DNA of 64,000 nucleotides, taken from the NCBI RefSeq assembly GCF_023283895.1, contig NZ_JAKILB010000004.1, positions 186,001 through 250,000 of the forward strand. Reading direction: 5' to 3'. Below the pieces are notes generated by a model, which was given only the letters and a program-made list of their open reading frames with translations, did not search any database and had not been told where the DNA came from. Shown here one piece after another: positions 29,563-39,447 of this stretch. The stretch's first letter is position 1. Each line of letters begins with the position of its first letter. The stretch is from Shewanella pneumatophori. GTDB lineage: Bacteria; Pseudomonadota; Gammaproteobacteria; Enterobacterales; Shewanellaceae. Both the position numbers and the translations under genes were made by a program.

Positions 29563-29598
29563 AAAAAAAGACCCCATGTGTAAGCATGGGGTCTTTTT
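29563..29598. terminator. bidirectional terminator between rlmM and isocitrate dehydrogenase
   Basis: AAAAAAAGACCCCATG / CATGGGGTCTTTTT has a 6-base loop and is flanked by A and T runs on the two sides. It suits both convergent genes. Confidence 0.92.
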
Positions 29599-29600
29599 AT

Positions 29601-29630
29601 TTAAATGGCAGAATTAATTCTGCCATTTAA
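29601..29630. repeat. perfect 30-bp palindrome
   Basis: TTAAATGGCAGAATT is followed immediately by its exact reverse complement. It lies five bases beyond the isocitrate dehydrogenase stop codon and next to the bidirectional terminator. It may extend termination, form a cruciform or protect the mRNA 3' end. Confidence 0.8.
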
Positions 29631-29635
29631 GCTGA

Positions 29636-30646
29636 TTAAGATAAACGCTCAATCACAGCCTGAGTGAAATCAGTCGTGCCATGAGTACCGCCAAGATCGC
29701 GTGTAGTGCGGTCGCCTTCTTCAATTACAGCAGTAATTGCATTGCGGATAAGTTCTGCTTTATCAGCCATTCCTAAGTACTCAAGCATTTGAATTGAAGC
29801 TAGAACAACTGAAGTTGGGTTGGCTAAGTTTTTACCTGCAATATCAGGCGCACTGCCGTGTACTGCTTCAAAGATTGCTGCATCGCTACCAATGTTTGCA
29901 CCTGGCGCCATACCTAGACCACCAACAAGACCAGCACAAAGATCAGATAGAATGTCACCAAATAGGTTAGTAGTAACAATCACATCGAAGTTTTCTGGGT
30001 TCATCACTAGCTTCATGCAAGTCGCATCAACAATCATTTCTTCAGTCGTAATGTCTGGGTAACGTTGACTCACTTCGCGAGCAACTTTTAGGAATAAACC
30101 TGAAGTCGACTTCATGATGTTAGCTTTGTGGACGATAGTGACTTTTTTACGACCTTCTTTACGAGCAAGCTCATAAGCAAAAGTGGTGATTTGCTCTGCA
30201 CCTTGACGAGTAATGATACTTGTCGCTTCAGCGGTTGCACCGTCATCAGATACTGTTTGGCCTAGGCCTGAATACATACCTTCAGTGTTTTCACGTACTG
30301 TGATGATATCGATATTGTCGTAACGAGCCTGGGTGCCTTTGAAAGATAAAACAGGACGCACGTTAGCATATAGGCTGAACTGCTTACGTAGGCTTACGTT
30401 AATAGAAGTAAAGCCTTCACCAACAGGAGTTGTTAGTGGGCCTTTAAGAGTAATGCGGTTTTTTTCGATAAGCTCTAGCGTGCGCTGAGGCAGTAATTCG
30501 CCGTGTTTTTCTAAAGCAACTAAGCCAGCATCAGCAAATTCATATTCAAAATCACAACCAGCTTTATCAAGGATTTTTAGTGCTGAGTCGATAATGCTTG
30601 GGCCAATCCCATCACCAGGGATAACGGTTATAGTTCTTTTTGTCAT
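29636..30646 (-). CDS. NAD-dependent isocitrate dehydrogenase (IMDH-like family)
   Basis: This 336-residue beta-decarboxylating dehydrogenase has ITVIPGDGIGPS at the N-terminus and the substrate segment GFTSINVSLRKQFSLYANVRP (Ser and Arg binding isocitrate). ITVRENTEGMYSG and VHKANIMK carry the catalytic Tyr and Lys. EAVHGSAPDIAGKNLANP is the cofactor loop, lacking the Lys/Tyr/Arg pattern of NADP enzymes. It would work in the TCA cycle next to a separate NADP enzyme. Homoisocitrate or 3-isopropylmalate activity is less likely given the SINV substrate motif. GenBank usually names this gene icd or idh. Confidence 0.85.
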   Translation of the reverse strand: MTKRTITVIPGDGIGPSIIDSALKILDKAGCDFEYEFADAGLVALEKHGELLPQRTLELIEKNRITLKGPLTTPVGEGFTSINVSLRKQFSLYANVRPVLSFKGTQARYDNIDIITVRENTEGMYSGLGQTVSDDGATAEATSIITRQGAEQITTFAYELARKEGRKKVTIVHKANIMKSTSGLFLKVAREVSQRYPDITTEEMIVDATCMKLVMNPENFDVIVTTNLFGDILSDLCAGLVGGLGMAPGANIGSDAAIFEAVHGSAPDIAGKNLANPTSVVLASIQMLEYLGMADKAELIRNAITAVIEEGDRTTRDLGGTHGTTDFTQAVIERLS

Positions 30647-30886
30647 GGATAGTCCTACCAGGGTTAGGCGTTACTGCAATTGTCTAACCATGCCACACGG
30701 CATGATAAGTAACTTGATATATTTTCTTTTTATGCGAGGTATTTTAAACACTTTTAAACAACTTTCACAGTAAATAGTGAGCAATCTCACGTTTTTTTCT
30801 GTAGGCTAACTTGCATAAATAACTGCTTATGACGATGATTGTTCGCCAGAAGCCTAAAAAGTCTACTTTAGTCTAATAAAATAATA

Positions 30887-33694
30887 ATGAGGAAGACCTT
30901 GAAGTCACTACCAATAAAGTCATTATTGCTATTCTCGACAAGTTTGTTATCCGCAAACTTAATTGCTGCGACAAATAGCATAACCCCCGATGATATTATG
31001 CGATTTGAATCGCTTAATAAGCCTGTTTTGTCTGACAACGGTAACATGCTAGCGGTTGAAGTTGAGCCAGACCGCGGCGATAGCCACGGATTTGTGAAAA
31101 GTTTAATCGCCAATAAGCAGTTTAATGTTGCTGGTGGTAGCAAGCCGAAAATAAGTCACGATGGCCGCTTTGTGGCCTTTGTCGATGCGGTACCTTTACT
31201 CGATTCTGAAAAGGCGAGTAAGAAAGCAAAGAAAAAATTGAAAGCTGGCTTAATACTGCTCGATACTAGTACTGGTGAAGAAGTTCGTTACGAGCGTGTT
31301 AAATCTTTTGAATTCAATGACACAGGTAGCCATTTAGCTATTTGGTTTGAAGCTGACGAAAAGAAAAAAGATGAAAAATCAGCAGCTAAAGCAAAAAATG
31401 CTGAAAATGAAACAAAAGTAGATGATTTTGATAAAGGCTCATTGGTAGAACTAGTTGACCTTAATAGTTTGAAATCAATTAAGTTTAATGATGTTACAGC
31501 GTTTAATTTCGATAAATCAGGACTTAATCTCGCTTTAGCAATAAATAATATTGAAACCAATAAACACGAGCTACGATTGGTCAAACTTGCCAACAATAGT
31601 GCCTCGATAGTAAAGAGTTTTAAACAACAGCAAGTTGGCTCAATAGCCTTAAGTCACGACGGTAAATATCTAGGTTTTACTTTTGGTAATGCAGAAGCTT
31701 TACCCTATGGCCGTGAATATCAATTATCTTTGTTGAACCTTGAAACTAACAAATTGATTGCAGCACCTAAGACTGATGACTGGACCTTAAATCGATACGC
31801 AGATCTGCGTTTTTCTGATGATAGTCAGCGTTTATTCTTTGGCCGCGTTCCACAAGTAAGTCAGCAAATTGAGCTTGCTAAAGTGGAGTCAGAAGCTGAC
31901 TTGTATGATCAAAGCGTGATCACCTCTGCACGTGAGTTAAGAGTGTGGCATGGCGATGATCCACGCATCAAGCCGCACGAAGTTAAGCAGTATAAGAAAG
32001 AGCAGAAGCGTACCTACTTGGCTGTACTGCATGTAAACGCTAATAACCTAGTGCAGTTAGCTGACTTACAAGTGCCTGATATCGAGGTACAGCAGCAAAA
32101 ACGTTATGCATTGGCTAGCTCAGACTTACCTTATCGCAAGATGATCACTTGGGCGGGTTTTTATCGTGATTATTATCTTGTTGATTTAAATACTGGACGT
32201 AAAATTCCATTGCTAACCCAGCAAAGTAGCTCAGATGACCCAGTATTATCTCCGGGTGAAAAGTTTGTTGCTTATTACCTACACGGCAATGTTTTCCTCT
32301 ATGAAATTGCGCAAGATCGCCGCACGAATATCACTAAAAACTTAGGTGTATCGTTTGCGAATGAAGATCATGACTACCCATCAAATGCACCTGGCTACGG
32401 TTTTGGACCTTGGGTTGCCGATGATGCTGGTTTATTGCTTTACGATAAGTTCGATATTTGGCAAACAGATACCACTTCGCACGATACTTTTATGCTGACA
32501 GCAGGCGAGGGGCGTAAGCAGCAAATTCAATACCGAGTTACCGGGTTAGTTGAAGATACTGATACGCCAAATGTGCTTGCCACTGATGAAAAAATATTGC
32601 TACAGGGTTATCACGATAAAACTAAAGGCGATGGCTTTTATCAAGTGCAACTGGGAGTTGCGGGTGTAACATCATTTATGGATGGTGATTACAAGCTTAA
32701 AATGTTGGCGCGTAGTAAAGATGCTAACACGATTATTTACTCGAAAGAGCGCTATGACCAGTTCCCTGATCTTTACAGTGCCGACTATAACAGTCCGCAA
32801 AATGCGACGCGTCAAACTGACTTAGATAAGCAGCGTGATAACTTTAATTGGGCGCAATCTGAATTAGTGCATTGGACAAACGGTGACGGTAAACCTTTAG
32901 ATGGTGTATTAATTAAGCCTACTAATTATGTTGAAGGTCAGCGTTACCCTGTATTGGTTTATTTCTATCGCTTTATGAGTGATAGATTGCATGCTTTCCC
33001 ACAGATGAAGATTAACCATAGACCTAACTTTGCTTGGTTTGCAGATAATGGTTACGCCATCTTCTTGCCGGATATTCGTTTTGAAGTGGGCTACCCAGGT
33101 GATTCATCTGTGCAGGCATTAACCTCTGGTGTGCAGCACTTAATTGATATTGGCGTTGCAGATCCCAATGCTGTGGGGATTCAGGGTCACTCTTGGGGTG
33201 GCTATCAAACAGCATTTGCGGTAACAAAGACCAACATCTTTAAAGCAGCGGTAACAGGTGCGCCAGTATCTAACATGACCAGTGCTTACAGCGGTATTCG
33301 TCACGGTAGTGGTTTAGCGCGTCAGTTCCAGTATGAAACCGGTCAAAGCCGTATTGGTGAGAGCTTATTTAGTTCACCACAAAAGTATATTGAAAACTCG
33401 CCAGTGTTTTATGTTGAGCGCATTAAAACACCTATGATGATCATGTTTGGTGATAAAGACGATGCGGTGCCTTGGGAACAAGGTGTTGAGCTGTATTTGG
33501 CTATGCGCCGTGCAGGTAAAGATGTGGTGTTCTTACAGTATCAAGATGAACCGCATCATTTGAAAAAATACCCAAATAAACTCGACTATAGTCTTCGTAT
33601 GATGGAGTACTTTGACCATTACCTCAAAGGTGCACCTGCGCCAAAGTGGTTGAGTCAAGGTGAAGCCTATACTGAGTATAAGAAAGCTGACTAG
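30887..33694 (+). CDS. exported S9-family (prolyl oligopeptidase-type) peptidase
   Basis: This is a protein of about 931-935 residues with a signal peptide ending near NLIAA. An N-terminal beta-propeller-like region has a Lys/Glu-rich insertion near 160-185. The C-terminal alpha/beta hydrolase has the nucleophile GHSWGGYQ (Ser about 769), Asp in FGDKDDAVPW and His in DEPHHLKKY. ATG 30887 has no ribosome site, whereas TTG 30899 (MKSLPIKSLLLFS) has GAGGAA five to six bases upstream, so the true start may be the TTG. It should cleave peptides in the periplasm or envelope. A terminator follows. Confidence 0.88.
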   Translation: MRKTLKSLPIKSLLLFSTSLLSANLIAATNSITPDDIMRFESLNKPVLSDNGNMLAVEVEPDRGDSHGFVKSLIANKQFNVAGGSKPKISHDGRFVAFVDAVPLLDSEKASKKAKKKLKAGLILLDTSTGEEVRYERVKSFEFNDTGSHLAIWFEADEKKKDEKSAAKAKNAENETKVDDFDKGSLVELVDLNSLKSIKFNDVTAFNFDKSGLNLALAINNIETNKHELRLVKLANNSASIVKSFKQQQVGSIALSHDGKYLGFTFGNAEALPYGREYQLSLLNLETNKLIAAPKTDDWTLNRYADLRFSDDSQRLFFGRVPQVSQQIELAKVESEADLYDQSVITSARELRVWHGDDPRIKPHEVKQYKKEQKRTYLAVLHVNANNLVQLADLQVPDIEVQQQKRYALASSDLPYRKMITWAGFYRDYYLVDLNTGRKIPLLTQQSSSDDPVLSPGEKFVAYYLHGNVFLYEIAQDRRTNITKNLGVSFANEDHDYPSNAPGYGFGPWVADDAGLLLYDKFDIWQTDTTSHDTFMLTAGEGRKQQIQYRVTGLVEDTDTPNVLATDEKILLQGYHDKTKGDGFYQVQLGVAGVTSFMDGDYKLKMLARSKDANTIIYSKERYDQFPDLYSADYNSPQNATRQTDLDKQRDNFNWAQSELVHWTNGDGKPLDGVLIKPTNYVEGQRYPVLVYFYRFMSDRLHAFPQMKINHRPNFAWFADNGYAIFLPDIRFEVGYPGDSSVQALTSGVQHLIDIGVADPNAVGIQGHSWGGYQTAFAVTKTNIFKAAVTGAPVSNMTSAYSGIRHGSGLARQFQYETGQSRIGESLFSSPQKYIENSPVFYVERIKTPMMIMFGDKDDAVPWEQGVELYLAMRRAGKDVVFLQYQDEPHHLKKYPNKLDYSLRMMEYFDHYLKGAPAPKWLSQGEAYTEYKKAD

Positions 33695-33730
33695 CTCTTA
33701 GCTTTAGGCTAAAGACCTATTTTTCTACAA

Positions 33731-33757
33731 ATGCCGAGTTAACAACTTGGCATTTTT
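33731..33757 (+). terminator. terminator of the S9 peptidase gene
   Basis: ATGCCGAGTT / AACTTGGCAT (one G-T pair) has a 3-base loop and is followed by TTTTTG. Confidence 0.85.
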
Positions 33758-33766
33758 GTTTTTAGG

Positions 33767-34104
33767 CTTATATCAATCAGTATAAACATTTAGTCACTCA
33801 GCGAGAGTTTAGCGGTTTTGAGGCAAGGTCATTAAATTGCTCCTTGCTTTAATGACATTCACCACATCCATGTGGTTTGCAACGAGTGAAGAGCATAGTT
33901 GAACTAGGTTCAAGCTCCCTCTTTGTTTATTAAGAGTCACTGCATCAGAATCGCTAAAACTCGCCATTCTGGAGCGTTTTTGGCTGCCTACTTCTGCGTT
34001 GAATAGCTTTATAAGGGAATAACCATTATTGCAGCTATTCGCCTTGAATTAGTTTGCCAAAAACCGCTCTGAGTTGATCAAATTCTTATACTGATTGGTA
34101 TTAG
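33767..34104. mobile_element. probable MITE (non-coding inverted-repeat element)
   Basis: The ends are imperfect terminal inverted repeats: CTTATATCAATCAGTATAA at the left, and the right end read backwards as CTAATACCAATCAGTATAA (17 of 19-20 match). The 338-bp body carries no gene and contains sub-terminal complementary segments (AGCGGTTTT left, AAACCGCT right). It sits between two genes without damaging them. I recall similar elements scattered in Shewanella genomes, but that memory is unchecked. No clear target-site duplication was identified. Confidence 0.65.
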
Positions 34105-34256
34105 TAGAAGCGCTACACTCTCTGAGTGAGCAAATGTGTATATTGATTGGGGGCAGTTTGCTGTATTAGCTTAAGTAAATATTCGTATTAAACTCAGAAC
34201 ACTGCATAATGCTAATTAACAATCAGTCGTGACAAGTTTATATAAGGAAGTGATTT

Positions 34257-34895
34257 ATGGATGGAATTTGGATGCATGTTGGTGCGGTATTTATGGGCTT
34301 TTTTGCCATTATGAATCCAATCGCTAATGTGCCAATCTTTTTGGGATTAACCTCTGATTACGATGAGAGGACAACCCGCTTAATTGCATTTAGAGCACTT
34401 ATTATTGCGTTTGTGATTATTAGTTTATTTGCTGTATCGGGGCAGTTTATATTCAACCTGTTTGGGATCTCTTTGCCAGCGTTCAGGATTACTGGTGGTC
34501 TATTGGTGTTTTTAATCGGCTTTCATATGCTGCAAGGCAATCAGTCAACGGTCCACCATGATAAAGAAAAGCCTGAGGATGAGAGCTTAGAAGCCAAACT
34601 CAGTGTGGCAGTCTCGCCGCTTGCATTGCCTATTTTGGCTGGTCCCGGCACGATTGCTACAGCAATGAATTATACCGCAGCTGGTGGCGTACCTGAACTA
34701 ATTAGCACCATTGGTTCATTTGCCGCATTATGCGTTATTACTTATGTGTTTTTTATTTTTGGTGGCCGTTTAGTCAGTTATTTAGGCAATGCAGCTTTAG
34801 GCGCTATTACTCGAATGATGGGGCTTATTTTGGCGGTTATTGGTACGCAAATGGCGGTAGAAGGCTTACAAGGTGCGTTTAAGGTTTTAAGCTAA
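34257..34895 (+). CDS. MarC-family (NAAT/UPF0056) integral membrane protein
   Basis: This is a 212-residue inner-membrane protein with six hydrophobic segments. The family signature IMNPIANVPIFLGLT lies near residue 20, FRITGGLLVFLIGFHMLQG near 80, and the central SPLALPILAGPGTIATAM near 120. MarC was once linked to multiple antibiotic resistance, but its function is not established; archaeal relatives transport amino acids. AAGGAAG lies eight bases before the start. Confidence 0.9.
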   Translation: MDGIWMHVGAVFMGFFAIMNPIANVPIFLGLTSDYDERTTRLIAFRALIIAFVIISLFAVSGQFIFNLFGISLPAFRITGGLLVFLIGFHMLQGNQSTVHHDKEKPEDESLEAKLSVAVSPLALPILAGPGTIATAMNYTAAGGVPELISTIGSFAALCVITYVFFIFGGRLVSYLGNAALGAITRMMGLILAVIGTQMAVEGLQGAFKVLS

Positions 34896-35060
34896 TTACT
34901 TAAAGCGTCTAGAAGAAGCTGAGCAGCGGCAGAACGATCAAAAAGAAGCAAATGAAGGATAATCCTATAAGCTTTTAGCACTGTAATTAGTATATGTTTC
35001 ACATAGCAGCGAACATTGACGCTGCTATTTGTTTTTTAGGGCTGTTATCTAAGTTTAAAG

Positions 35061-35447
35061 CTAACCATCAATATGGCTTGCTAAATACTGTTGGTAGCTA
35101 GTTTCCCCCCAAGCGATTAGCTTGCCCTGTTTAAATAACAGTGGCGTGCACTCTTCTTTTGACGTCTGTCCGTCTGATGTTTTATGGTGAGTACGATAAA
35201 ACAAGATCTGCAGAGTATCGTCGTTAGAGATCTTAGCTTCGCTAAAATCAGCTTTGCCAAAGATGGTTTTAATATCAGCAATAGGTTGACCAAGCGTCAG
35301 ATCAGTTAGCATTGCTTGATTATAAGCTTGCCTATCTTCCCAGCTCATTTCGTCCGGAGTGGGTTTATAAAACACCATAATAACTGCAACAAAGGCAACG
35401 TAGGTGACAAAAAGGCTAATAATAACCACGGGGAGTCTAGATTTCAT
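35061..35447 (-). CDS. membrane-anchored DUF3192-like protein
   Basis: This 128-residue protein has one N-terminal membrane helix (VVIISLFVTYVAFVAVIMVFY) followed by a small soluble domain resembling DUF3192/SmpA-BamE-type folds: LTLGQPIADIKTIFGKADFSEA, FYRTHHK, then LLFKQGKLIAWG. The start at 35447 (MKSRLPVV) is chosen from the membrane-helix pattern; an upstream ATG at 35486 is possible. Function is unknown. It is convergent to the MarC gene. Confidence 0.7.
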   Translation of the reverse strand: MKSRLPVVIISLFVTYVAFVAVIMVFYKPTPDEMSWEDRQAYNQAMLTDLTLGQPIADIKTIFGKADFSEAKISNDDTLQILFYRTHHKTSDGQTSKEECTPLLFKQGKLIAWGETSYQQYLASHIDG

Positions 35448-35549
35448 GCTAACAGTGCATCCTTCATGCATTCCTAATTGAGTCAAGATACTACTAGAAT
35501 GCGCAAGGGTAAATGTTATAAATGCAACTTTATGTTAACAGTTGTGGTG

Positions 35550-36320
35550 TTAAGTTGGTTTTGGGGTTTCAACTCTAAACTGCTTGAGATTAACGTTTAA
35601 TGGTATATCTACCTGTAGTTGCACGAGTTTATAGCTAAGGCGAGCCATCTGTTTACCGGCTTCTAACTTGTTTGCTTGTTTGGAGCCGACTTTGTCAATT
35701 GAATTATAAATATTGGCTAGAGAGCGAAATATTTTTAGTAATTCAACGGCAGATTTAGGGCCTATTCCCGGGACGCCGGGGATCTTATTGCCACTATCGC
35801 CAGCTAATGCCAGGTAGTCAATCAGTTGGCTTCTTTCGATATGAAGCTTTTGTTCCATATCTTCGATAGTTAAATAGCTTTGATTAAAGTGGTCCCACTG
35901 CTTAATTGCTGGATGAAACAGTTGGCAAAACCCCTTATCAGTAGAAACAATAATCGCTTCACCGTTATTACTAGCAAGCTTGGTGGCTAAGGTTGCAATA
36001 ACATCATCAGCTTCAGATTCTGCTTCTATTGAGTTGACTTGTTGCTCTGCTAAATAGGCTTTTAGATCTGCTAAGGTGTTGGCCAGTGCTTCAGGCATTG
36101 GTTTGCGACCTTTTTTGTAATCTTCATATAAGGCTTTACGCCAAGAGATAGCGTCACCATCCCATACAATGGCTACATGGGTCGGTTGATGAAACTTTAA
36201 TAGTTTACGGCAAGCGCCATTAACACGTTCTTTTAAGCCTGATACATCTGACTCATTAGGTTGTGCGGCGTGGATGCGCCGCACTAGGTTCATGCCATCG
36301 ATAATAAGAAATTTATTCAT
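35550..36320 (-). CDS. xni: flap endonuclease Xni (ExoIX)
   Basis: This 256-residue protein is homologous to the 5'-3' exonuclease domain of DNA polymerase I. Acidic metal-binding sites are at ESEADDVIATLA and STDKGFCQL, and the helix-hairpin-helix is IPGVPGIGPKSAVELL. The first residues MNKFLIIDGMNLVRR carry the first Asp. Stand-alone Xni removes 5' flaps during Okazaki fragment processing. It is 20 bases downstream of ppnN, the same pairing as E. coli xni and ygdH (ppnN) nearby. Confidence 0.92.
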   Translation of the reverse strand: MNKFLIIDGMNLVRRIHAAQPNESDVSGLKERVNGACRKLLKFHQPTHVAIVWDGDAISWRKALYEDYKKGRKPMPEALANTLADLKAYLAEQQVNSIEAESEADDVIATLATKLASNNGEAIIVSTDKGFCQLFHPAIKQWDHFNQSYLTIEDMEQKLHIERSQLIDYLALAGDSGNKIPGVPGIGPKSAVELLKIFRSLANIYNSIDKVGSKQANKLEAGKQMARLSYKLVQLQVDIPLNVNLKQFRVETPKPT

Positions 36321-36340
36321 CTAAATGCTTGTGTGTTGGG

Positions 36341-37693
36341 TTACTTAATAACTTTGTAGCAAGGCACATATTCACTACCGGGTAGCTTCATACGCTGCTG
36401 CGAGACAAATGCCGCAAGCAGATCATCCATAAGCGCCATCAGTTTTGGATCGCCTTTTAGCTCAAAAGGGCCGTTTGCTTCAATGGCTTTGATGGTATCC
36501 ATTTTCACGTTACCTGCGACAATACCTGAAAAAGCTTTACGCAAATTGGCAGCGAGTTCAGCTTTATTGGCTTGGAAATGCAAGTCTAAATTACTCATAA
36601 CTTCGTGAGTCGGCTCAAACGGCAATTGGAACTCAGGCTCAATTTTTAATGACCATTGATACTGATAAGAGTCGCCATTTTCTTTACGGAATTTCTTAAT
36701 GTCTTCCATAGCTTGCTTTTGAATACGGGCAACTTTTACCGGATCGTCAATCACGATTTGGTACTTACTTTGAGCTTCTTTACCTAATGTAGCTGCAATA
36801 AACTCATCAATTTTTAAGAAGTAATCTGCGCTTTCTTTCGGGCCAGTGAGTACCAATGGGAAAGGAATATCTTGGTTATCTTTGTTAAGCAAAATACCAA
36901 GTAAATACAGAAGTTCTTCAGCAGTACCAGCGCCGCCAGGGAAGATAATAATACCATGACCTAGGCGTACAAACGCTTCTAAGCGCTTTTCAATATCCGG
37001 CAAAATCACTAGCTCGTTAACAATCTGATTTGGCGGCTCTGCAGCAATAATGCTGGGCTCTGTTAAGCCGATATATCGAGCGTGGTTAATTCGCTGTTTA
37101 GCGTGGCCAATTGCGGCGCCTTTCATTGGGCCCTCCATTGCACCTGGACCACAACCGGTACAAATATCGAGTTGACGTAAACCTAACTCATAACCCACTT
37201 CTCGAGTGTATTGGTACTCGATAGCGTTAATGCTGTGACCGCCCCAGCAAACCACAATATTGGGGTCTAGTAGCGGCATAGAGCGAGCATTTCGCAGAAT
37301 ATCAAACACTACGTTGGTAATGTGATTCGCATTGGTCAGGTTTATGTGCTTGAGGTTTTCATATTTGTCGTTGATGTAAACAATATCTCTAAGCACTGAA
37401 AATAGGTGCTCTTGGATCCCAGCAATAATCTCACCGTCAACGAATGCTTCTTGTGGAGGATTGGTAAGCTCGATTTTAATGCCGCGCTCTCGGCGCAGCA
37501 CATTAATATTAAAATCACTGAATTGAGTGAATAGCCCCTCAGCGTTATCACTTTGCAGGCCTGACGCGAGTACTGCAAGTGAACAACTGCGGTATAGCTG
37601 GTAAAGTTCGCTTTTAGCGTTCTGCTTTAAACGATCAACTTCTAATTGTGATAGTTGATCAAGACTTCCTCGCGGACTAATTTTTACTATCAT
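36341..37693 (-). CDS. ppnN: pyrimidine/purine nucleotide 5'-monophosphate nucleosidase PpnN (YgdH)
   Basis: This 450-residue LOG-family enzyme releases the base from nucleoside monophosphates. The LOG motif [15 protein letters not shown] (about 255) and [17 protein letters not shown] are clear. Flanking N- and C-terminal domains, as in PpnN, give the long length compared with about 200 residues for plant LOG. E. coli PpnN is activated by ppGpp. GGAGTTGC lies before the start. Xni follows. Confidence 0.93.
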   Translation of the reverse strand: MIVKISPRGSLDQLSQLEVDRLKQNAKSELYQLYRSCSLAVLASGLQSDNAEGLFTQFSDFNINVLRRERGIKIELTNPPQEAFVDGEIIAGIQEHLFSVLRDIVYINDKYENLKHINLTNANHITNVVFDILRNARSMPLLDPNIVVCWGGHSINAIEYQYTREVGYELGLRQLDICTGCGPGAMEGPMKGAAIGHAKQRINHARYIGLTEPSIIAAEPPNQIVNELVILPDIEKRLEAFVRLGHGIIIFPGGAGTAEELLYLLGILLNKDNQDIPFPLVLTGPKESADYFLKIDEFIAATLGKEAQSKYQIVIDDPVKVARIQKQAMEDIKKFRKENGDSYQYQWSLKIEPEFQLPFEPTHEVMSNLDLHFQANKAELAANLRKAFSGIVAGNVKMDTIKAIEANGPFELKGDPKLMALMDDLLAAFVSQQRMKLPGSEYVPCYKVIK

Positions 37694-37771
37694 AGCAACT
37701 CCTTAAGCAGTGATAGACAAGCTGTCCCATAAAGGCGTGACGGTAACGGGTGTTACCTTGGGAGGCAATGT

Positions 37772-39328
37772 TTAAAAGTCGACGATGACTCTATCTCTGC
37801 TTTCGTTTTTGGCTTTATATAGTGCGGCGTCTGCTCTATCAAATGTTTCGTTGATGAGCTCATTTTCAATAATTTGCGCTGCACCTATAGACACTGTAAC
37901 GGTAATTCTCTGATTTTTAAACTTAAACGGTATACTTTTTACTTTTTCTCTTACTCGATTGAGCAAGGGGAGAATGTCACTTTCAGCTATATTGGGTAGC
38001 AAGAGTACAAACTCTTCACCGCCGTAACGAGCGACGAATTCAGATTCTCGTAACGAATTTTTAAGAGCCATAGCAATGACTTGCAAGGTTTTATCACCTG
38101 TACTGTGGCCAAAGTTATCGTTAATTGTTTTAAAATGGTCGATATCGGCTACAGCGACCCAAAGCGGTTGGTTAGTACGTTGAAAATTACGATACTCAAT
38201 ATCCATACGTTCTTCTAATGCACTGCGATTTGGTAATTGAGTCAGCGAGTCGAGAAGATTAAGTTTTTGTTGTTCAAACAAGCGCTCTTTATAAGATTCG
38301 GTTTCTTTGCCTAACTCTTTAAGCTCTTGGCGTAACGCCTCTACCGATTGTTTTAACTGTGCTTGTTCGCGATTCTCAAGTAATTCTTTACGGCCTAATG
38401 CCTTACGAAGCGAGGCTAAATGAGTGGTGATTTGGCTTTTGAGTTCATCAATATTATCAACTTCAATAACGGCTTCACCGACGTTATCGACCTGACCATT
38501 GATATCCCGATTCAGCTGCTTAGCAACCTGAAAACTCTTTATTGAATGGCTGTAAGACTCAGTAACGACCTCTTGCACATTGCTTAATGCGTTATTTAAA
38601 ACATACAAGAACTCTTGTGAGGCAGTTTTTTCTCGGGCGATGTTATCGAGCAATAAGCCCAACACTACTTGATAGGCGTCGAGTAAGGTATTGAGTTCAA
38701 ACTCTTCAGTTAGGGATTTTTTTATTTCAGCAATTTGTTCACGTTGCTCTTTTCTAAATTCGATTTCAGATAATAGCTGAGCGAGCTCATGGGCTGATTG
38801 ACGATGGCGAGGTAGGATTTCAAATTGCTCGCCTAAGTTGAACTGCTCTTTTAAGATCTCATCATAAAAATTAACCACTCTCTCCACCTTGGGAATATAG
38901 TCCCAATAAGTATGAAGTGGTTTGCTGAGCTCTTTTTTAAAATAGTTTATTTCTAGCTTTAGCTTACTTGGTAATGACTGGATCCGTTGAATTTGGCCAA
39001 CCATATTGTTCAATGCTTGGCGGCTGTCTTCAAGTTGCAGCATTATTCGACCATATTGTTGTTTTAATATGGTATCGGCTTCATTTAAATCTGCTAGTGA
39101 ATCTTCAACTTGGCTAAAGTTAGCTAATTTATGGCGTAACTTGGCTAACTTATTGTCTAGCTCAAGGTTTTGTCCTTTACACGCTAGGCTAAGCTGTCCA
39201 ATAAACTGCATAAGGAGCTGTAGCTTTTCATTTTGCGCTTCGTTCATCTCATCGATCGCTTGCCTCGCAGAATAAAGTTTCTGCTGTAACATATTGACCT
39301 GAGATGTACTGGTGGCGGCATCCTTCAT
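37772..39328 (-). CDS. cytoplasmic diguanylate cyclase with long coiled-coil N-terminus
   Basis: This 518-residue protein has no membrane segments. Residues 1-350 are helical coiled coil, rich in Gln, Leu and Glu. The C-terminal GGDEF domain has DSLTQLPNRSALEERM at its start, the Mg-binding VADIDHFKTINDNFGH and the active site RYGGEEFVLLLP. The intact GGEEF predicts synthesis of c-di-GMP. No RxxD inhibitory site is obvious five residues before it. The coiled coil probably dimerises or senses a partner. Confidence 0.9.
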   Translation of the reverse strand: MKDAATSTSQVNMLQQKLYSARQAIDEMNEAQNEKLQLLMQFIGQLSLACKGQNLELDNKLAKLRHKLANFSQVEDSLADLNEADTILKQQYGRIMLQLEDSRQALNNMVGQIQRIQSLPSKLKLEINYFKKELSKPLHTYWDYIPKVERVVNFYDEILKEQFNLGEQFEILPRHRQSAHELAQLLSEIEFRKEQREQIAEIKKSLTEEFELNTLLDAYQVVLGLLLDNIAREKTASQEFLYVLNNALSNVQEVVTESYSHSIKSFQVAKQLNRDINGQVDNVGEAVIEVDNIDELKSQITTHLASLRKALGRKELLENREQAQLKQSVEALRQELKELGKETESYKERLFEQQKLNLLDSLTQLPNRSALEERMDIEYRNFQRTNQPLWVAVADIDHFKTINDNFGHSTGDKTLQVIAMALKNSLRESEFVARYGGEEFVLLLPNIAESDILPLLNRVREKVKSIPFKFKNQRITVTVSIGAAQIIENELINETFDRADAALYKAKNESRDRVIVDF

Positions 39329-39447
39329 GCTTTGTCGTACCCTTATAAATTACGCAATAATAAAATTAGCTTATCGATTAAGTGGTTATCTTAACAGTAG
39401 TTTCTTAAAAGAGAAATTAACATCAACCACTGTTAGCTTGTAACGGT

